64,000 bases of DNA, taken from Microbacterium capsulatum. Lineage in GTDB: Bacteria > Actinomycetota > Actinomycetes > Actinomycetales > Microbacteriaceae. Below are positions 60,140 to 64,000 of the stretch, piece after piece. Location: positions 483,482 through 547,481 of the forward strand of contig NZ_JAVFCB010000001.1 of NCBI RefSeq assembly GCF_030865425.1, written 5' to 3'. The notes under the pieces are model-generated. The model had not been told where the DNA came from. It did no database searches and was given only the letters and a program-made list of their open reading frames with translations. Each line of letters begins with the position of its first letter. Position 1 is the first letter of the stretch. Position numbers and translations under genes: made by a program.

Positions 60140-61599
60140 CCGGCCCGCAGCGGCACGGCCGCGACCAGGGCAAGGCTGCAGGACGAAGCGGCCGGGGGTC
60201 CGGCTCGCACGCCCCGAAGCCGCGCCGCGAGGCCTCGCGCGAGGTGCAGCCGGCCCGCCGGGTCGCCTTCGACGTGATCCGTGCGGTGAGCGCCTCGGAC
60301 GCCTACGCGAACCTGCTCCTGCCCGGCGCCATCCGCGAGGCCGGGCTGTCCGCCGCGGACGCCGCCCTCGCCACCGAGCTCACCTACGGCACCCTCCGGC
60401 AGCGGGGCACCTACGATGCGGTGATCGCCCACGCCGCAGGCCGCGACATCGTCACGATCGACGCACCCGTGCTCGACGCGCTGCGCCTCGGCGTGCACCA
60501 GCTGCTCGGCACCCGCGTCGCCACGCACGCGGCCGTGAACGAGTCCGTGAACCTCGTCGCGCTCATCGCCGGCCGCGGGGCCTCCGGCTTCGCGAACGCG
60601 GTGCTCCGCAAGGTCGCGGCGCGCTCCGCCGAGGAATGGATGGACGTGATCGCCGCGGCCGCCCGCTCCGACGACGAGCGGCTCGGCCTGCGCTACGCGC
60701 ATCCGGTCTGGATCATCCGCGCGTTCCGCCGCGCCCTCGCCGCCGAGGGCCGGGAGGACGAGCTGGAGGCGCTGCTCGCCGCCGACAACGCCGCCCCCGA
60801 GGTCACCCTGGTCGCGCTGCCCGGGCTCGCCGAGCCGGAGGATCCGCACCGTCCGTACGCGGCGACGGCTTTCGGATCCGCCGGCGGCGACCCCGGCGCG
60901 GTCGTGGCCGCGAACAAGGGCCGGGTGCGCGTGCAGGACGAGGGTTCGCAGCTCGTCGCGCTCGCCCTCGCCGGCGCTCGGCCGATCCGCGCCGGGGAGC
61001 GCTGGCTCGATCTCTGCGCCGGCCCGGGCGGCAAGACGGCGCTGCTCGCGGCCGAGGCTCTGCGCGGCGGCGCCACGCTCGACGCGAACGAGGTGGTCCC
61101 GGCCCGCGCAGGGCTGGTCCGCAGGGCCGTCGCCCCGGTGCCGCTGCACGTCGAGGTCGCCGAGGAGGACGGCCGGGCCCTCGCCGCCGCACGCGCCGGC
61201 GTCTACGACCGGATCCTCGTCGACGCCCCGTGCACCGGGCTCGGCGCGCTGCGCCGCCGCCCTGAGGCGCGCTGGCGCAAGACCGCCGCGGACGTGCCGG
61301 AGCTCGCCGGGCTGCAGGAGGAGCTGCTCACCGCGGCGCTCGACGCGCTCGCCCCGGACGGGATCCTCGCCTACGTCACCTGCTCGCCGCACCTCGCCGA
61401 GACCGCGGCGGTCGTGCAGACCGTGCTCCGCGACCGCGCCGACGTCGAGGAGCTCGACGCCCGCGCGGCCATCCGTGCCGTGTCGCGGAGCCCGATCGAT
61501 CTGCCGGCCCCGGCCGCCGGATCCGGCCACGCCCAGCTCTGGCCGCACCGCCACGGCACCGACGCGATGTTCCTGTCCTTGATCCGCAAGCGCGCCTGA
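60136..61599 (+). CDS. rsmB: 16S rRNA m5C967 methyltransferase
   Basis: The 487-residue enzyme joins an N-terminal NusB-like RNA-binding domain (about residues 38-180) to a SAM-dependent Rossmann domain. WLDLCAGPGGKTALLAAEAL (near residue 290) binds SAM, with the two catalytic cysteines in VDAPCTGLGALRRRPEARW (near 360) and AYVTCSPHLAETAAVV (near 415). A basic Gly/Arg-rich N-terminal tail precedes the NusB domain. ATGA overlap with fmt. Confidence 0.96.
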   Translation: MTGPQRHGRDQGKAAGRSGRGSGSHAPKPRREASREVQPARRVAFDVIRAVSASDAYANLLLPGAIREAGLSAADAALATELTYGTLRQRGTYDAVIAHAAGRDIVTIDAPVLDALRLGVHQLLGTRVATHAAVNESVNLVALIAGRGASGFANAVLRKVAARSAEEWMDVIAAAARSDDERLGLRYAHPVWIIRAFRRALAAEGREDELEALLAADNAAPEVTLVALPGLAEPEDPHRPYAATAFGSAGGDPGAVVAANKGRVRVQDEGSQLVALALAGARPIRAGERWLDLCAGPGGKTALLAAEALRGGATLDANEVVPARAGLVRRAVAPVPLHVEVAEEDGRALAAARAGVYDRILVDAPCTGLGALRRRPEARWRKTAADVPELAGLQEELLTAALDALAPDGILAYVTCSPHLAETAAVVQTVLRDRADVEELDARAAIRAVSRSPIDLPAPAAGSGHAQLWPHRHGTDAMFLSLIRKRA

Positions 61600-61644
61600 A
61601 ACGCTTCGCTCCTGGGGAGCCCGAAGAATCCTGAGACCTGTCGT

Positions 61645-61669
61645 CAGGCGGATGAGAGACAGCCGCCTG
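61645..61669. terminator. hairpin between convergent genes
   Basis: CAGGCGG (61645-61651) pairs with CCGCCTG (61663-61669), in the gap between rsmB and the oppositely oriented MBL gene. Confidence 0.4.
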
Positions 61670-61693
61670 CCTGGGGAATCGGGTCGTTCCGAC

Positions 61694-62467
61694 TCAGTCG
61701 TGCCCGACGAGTCGCTGCATGTGCTCGTACTCGTCGGCCATGTCGGGACTCGCGACCCGTGGGTCGTCCGAAGCGCCGGTGCGGAGCATGTCATCGATGT
61801 AGCGGCGGTCGGCGTCGAGGCGCGCACGCGCGTCCCGGCCGACGTGGCCGTGCCCGGGAACCACGACCTCGGCGATGTCCGCGTACGGGGCCAGTCGGTC
61901 GAGCGCCTGGACATACGAATCGAGATCGTCCGGGGAGAACGGGAGAGGCAACTCCGTATCGCTGAGCATGTCGCCGGCGATGAGTAGGCGCTGACGGGGC
62001 AGCCACAGGGCGGTGTGCCCCGGCGCGTGCCCGTCGTGGACGATCGGCTCGATCTCGAACCCTTCGGGCACCGACGATTCCGGGATCTCGTCGGCACCGG
62101 TCACGCGCCCCATCAGCTCGACCAGATCCGCAGGGAAGTCGGCGTCGAGGCACTTCACGAGGGTGCTCCTCTCGCTGACGGCGAGTTCCGCAGTGCGAGG
62201 TGACGCGTACCGCGGTACCGCGCCCAGGCCGGGGTGCCAGAGCAGGTGGTCGTGATGCGCGTGCGTGGCGAATCCGCCGATCACCGAGAGCCCCTCGGCG
62301 GCGAGGGCCGACGCGAGTGCGTCGAGTTCGTCGGGCAGCCACCCCGGATCGACCAGCAGCGCCTCGCCGTCGCCGACCAGCACCGTGGTGTTCATGAGCA
62401 TTCGCCGACTCGTCGCGACGAGTGCGCGCGGTGCGACGTCGTGGAGCACTTCGCCGAAGCTCTGCAT
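61694..62467 (-). CDS. MBL-fold metallo-hydrolase
   Basis: The 257-residue protein has the metal-binding FATHAHHDHLLWHP motif (near residue 67), a later HAPGHTALWLP (near 148) and AGDMLSDTELPLPF (near 164), and VVPGHGHVGRDA near the end. Class B beta-lactamase-fold hydrolases act on thioesters, lactones, phosphodiesters and more, and no substrate can be chosen. It interrupts the rsmB-rpe order and faces rsmB. TAGGCT lies six bases before its ATG on the minus strand. Its 3' sequence is somewhat lower in GC than its neighbours. Confidence 0.88.
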   Translation of the reverse strand: MQSFGEVLHDVAPRALVATSRRMLMNTTVLVGDGEALLVDPGWLPDELDALASALAAEGLSVIGGFATHAHHDHLLWHPGLGAVPRYASPRTAELAVSERSTLVKCLDADFPADLVELMGRVTGADEIPESSVPEGFEIEPIVHDGHAPGHTALWLPRQRLLIAGDMLSDTELPLPFSPDDLDSYVQALDRLAPYADIAEVVVPGHGHVGRDARARLDADRRYIDDMLRTGASDDPRVASPDMADEYEHMQRLVGHD

Positions 62468-62473
62468 GGGTCG

Positions 62474-62479
62474 AGCCTA
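62474..62479 (-). promoter_or_regulatory. -10 box for the leaderless MBL hydrolase gene
   Basis: TAGGCT on the minus strand ends six bases before the ATG at 62467. Confidence 0.5.
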
Positions 62480-62544
62480 TTGATCGGCGCCCCACACGAG
62501 ATCGCCCGCCGGCGTCGTGCAAGCCTCCGCTGATACGCGCCCGC

Positions 62545-62550
62545 GATAAT
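62545..62550 (+). promoter_or_regulatory. -10 box for leaderless rpe
   Basis: GATAAT ends six bases before the ATG at 62557. Confidence 0.5.
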
Positions 62551-62556
62551 GGGCGC

Positions 62557-63240
62557 ATGCCCGCACTCCCTCCCGCGCCCCGCATCAACCCGTCGATCCT
62601 CGCCGCCGACTTCGTGAACATGCAGGCCGACCTGGCCCGCATCGCGACCGCCGACTTCGCGCACGTCGACGTGATGGACAACCACTTCGTGCCGAACCTC
62701 ACGTTCGGCCCGCAGATGGTGGAGCGGATCCAGGCGACGAGCCCGATCCCGCTCGACGTGCACCTGATGATCACCGACCCCGACCGCTGGGCGCCCGGGT
62801 ATGCCGAGCTGGGCGCCGCGAGCGTGACGTTCCACCTCGAGGCGGCGGCGGATCCGGTCGCGCTGGCCCGGCGGCTGCGCAGCATCGGCGCGCGTGCCGG
62901 CGTCGCGATCAAGCCCGGAACCGCGGGGGAGGGCCTGTACGACATCCTCGACGAGTTCGACCAGATCCTGGTGATGACCGTCGAGCCCGGCTTCGGCGGT
63001 CAGGGCTTCATGCCCGAGACCATGCCGAAGCTGCGCGCGCTGGCCGACGAGGCGAAGCGCCGCGGATCGGACGTCTGGCTGCAGGTCGACGGCGGGATCT
63101 CCGACAGCACGATCGAGCAGGCGGCACGCGCCGGGGCCGACACCTTCGTCGCCGGATCCGCCGTGTACGGCGCCGACGACGTCGAAGCCGCGGTCACGCG
63201 GCTCCGGGGCCTCGCCCGAGCCGGTAGCCTGGTCGAGTGA
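62557..63240 (+). CDS. rpe: ribulose-phosphate 3-epimerase
   Basis: The 227-residue TIM-barrel enzyme interconverts ribulose 5-phosphate and xylulose 5-phosphate. [37 protein letters not shown] (near residue 38), DVHLMITDP (near 67) and the [12 protein letters not shown] loop (near 143) with QVDGGISD (near 175) are visible. The frame extends upstream, but ATG 62557 has the leaderless spacing and gives the family N-terminus. hisE starts in its last codon. Confidence 0.96.
   Translation: MPALPPAPRINPSILAADFVNMQADLARIATADFAHVDVMDNHFVPNLTFGPQMVERIQATSPIPLDVHLMITDPDRWAPGYAELGAASVTFHLEAAADPVALARRLRSIGARAGVAIKPGTAGEGLYDILDEFDQILVMTVEPGFGGQGFMPETMPKLRALADEAKRRGSDVWLQVDGGISDSTIEQAARAGADTFVAGSAVYGADDVEAAVTRLRGLARAGSLVE
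63225..63230 (+). promoter_or_regulatory. -10 box for leaderless hisE
   Basis: TAGCCT lies inside the end of rpe and ends six bases before the hisE GTG, so hisEG may have its own promoter. Confidence 0.45.
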
Positions 63241-63500
63241 AGACCTTCGACGAACTGTTCGCCGAGCTCGGCCGCAAGGCGGCCGAGCGCCCGGAGGGAT
63301 CCGGGACCGTGCGCGAACTCGACGCGGGCGTGCACACGATCGGCAAGAAGATCGTGGAGGAGGCGGCCGAGGTGTGGATGGCCGCCGAGTACGAGAGCGA
63401 CGAGGCCGCGGCCGAGGAGATCTCCCAGCTGCTGTACCACCTGCAGGTGCTCATGCTGGCCAAGGGGCTGACGCTGGAGAACGTCTACCGACATCTGTGA
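63237..63500 (+). CDS. hisE: phosphoribosyl-ATP pyrophosphatase
   Basis: The 87-residue all-alpha NTP pyrophosphatase does the second step of histidine synthesis. [40 protein letters not shown] (near residue 37) with its metal-binding Glu cluster, and [20 protein letters not shown] identify it. It stands separate from hisI, as in other actinobacteria, and precedes hisG. The GTG start overlaps the rpe stop by four bases. Confidence 0.95.
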   Translation: MKTFDELFAELGRKAAERPEGSGTVRELDAGVHTIGKKIVEEAAEVWMAAEYESDEAAAEEISQLLYHLQVLMLAKGLTLENVYRHL

Positions 63501-63538
63501 GGCGTTCCGACCTCCCGCTTCCGACGAAAGACCCATTC

Positions 63539-64000
63539 ATGCTGCGCATTGCCGTCCCGAACAAGGGATCGCTGTCCGAGACCGCCGCCGAGATGCTCGC
63601 CGAAGCCGGATACGCCGGCCGCCGCGACGCCAAGACCCTGCACGTCGTCGACGCCGAGAACGACGTCGAGTTCTTCTTCCTGCGCCCGCGGGACATCGCC
63701 ACCTACGTCGCCTCCGGCGCGCTGGATGTCGGGATCACCGGGCGCGACCTGCTCCGCGACGTGCGCCGTCCCGACGCGCGCGAGATCGAGCAGCTCGGCT
63801 TCGCCCGTTCCACCTTCCGCTTCGCCGCCCCGCCCGGACGCTTCCGCACCGTGCAGGACCTCGCCGGCGTGCGCGTCGCCTCGGCCTACCCGGGCCTCGT
63901 GGACGACTTCCTCCGCGAGCACGGCGTCGAGGCCGAACTGGTGCCGCTGGACGGCGCCGTCGAGTCCGCCGTGCGCCTGGGCGTCGCCGACGTGATCGCC
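63539..64000 (+). CDS. hisG: ATP phosphoribosyltransferase (partial)
   Basis: The first 154 residues of HisG lie in the window and the frame runs off the end. [48 protein letters not shown] (near residue 43) and [11 protein letters not shown] (near 113) match the periplasmic-binding-like catalytic domain. It starts histidine synthesis from ATP and PRPP. The long form with a C-terminal regulatory domain is expected, but that part is not visible. It begins 39 bases after hisE. Confidence 0.95.
   Translation, partial: MLRIAVPNKGSLSETAAEMLAEAGYAGRRDAKTLHVVDAENDVEFFFLRPRDIATYVASGALDVGITGRDLLRDVRRPDAREIEQLGFARSTFRFAAPPGRFRTVQDLAGVRVASAYPGLVDDFLREHGVEAELVPLDGAVESAVRLGVADVIA

Overview
The window is a stretch of high-GC actinobacterial chromosome, most likely from the Microbacteriaceae (Microbacterium-like). 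This is inferred from gene content and order, not from a search. It carries the conserved actinobacterial blocks pdxST-yebC-ruvCAB-yajC-secDF-rel, rpsD-alaS-ruvX-mltG-aroECKB, efp-nusB-pyrR-pyrBC-carAB-pyrF-gmk-rpoZ-metK-priA-fmt-rsmB-rpe-hisEG. It also has a DUF222/HNH gene and short palindromic intergenic repeats. Almost all of it is housekeeping. No rRNA, tRNA, CRISPR array, prophage or insertion sequence is visible. No gene-free stretch exceeds 300 bases; the longest are the rpsD leader (about 190 bases) and 41271-41483.

Layout. 1-5.0 kb: the end of a proline-rich protein, a DUF218 protein, LtrA, then thrS with a HIT-family gene. thrS is preceded by a threonine-rich 22-codon leader ORF. 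5.0-8.4 kb: vitamin B6 genes (pdxK, pdxST) and a hemerythrin-like protein. 8.4-17.2 kb: yebC, the Holliday junction genes ruvCAB, the Sec accessory genes yajC/secD/secF, and rel. 17.1-21.2 kb: an AbiEi-like orphan, a DUF349 protein, a small membrane protein and rarA. 21.2-30.7 kb: rpsD, alaS, ruvX, mltG and the shikimate pathway genes aroE-aroC-aroK-aroB. 30.7-37.1 kb: an inserted quinate/shikimate catabolic locus (transporter, quinate/shikimate dehydrogenase, TetR regulator, QsuB-type dehydratase, DHQase) followed by a second DHQase gene. 37.2-45.8 kb: efp, nusB, a SNF2 helicase, an HNH gene with an SOS-like box, an MBL-Rieske protein and a PadR/HAAS pair. 45.8-64 kb: the pyrimidine operon with a PyrR-type RNA element, an mIHF-guanylate kinase fusion, rpoZ, metK, a helicase-dead priA, fmt, rsmB, an MBL hydrolase, rpe and hisE-hisG (hisG runs off the end).

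How it works together. The anabolic shikimate genes sit directly beside a catabolic quinate/shikimate locus, giving two SDH-family dehydrogenases and two nearly identical type II dehydroquinases. Two copies of a GTACYANNTGGTAC-like palindrome flank the TetR gene, one in each intergenic region of the catabolic locus, and probably couple it to an inducer. Many start codons lie exactly six bases downstream of a TANNNT -10 box with no Shine-Dalgarno sequence, which points to widespread leaderless mRNAs. I used that spacing to choose several starts.
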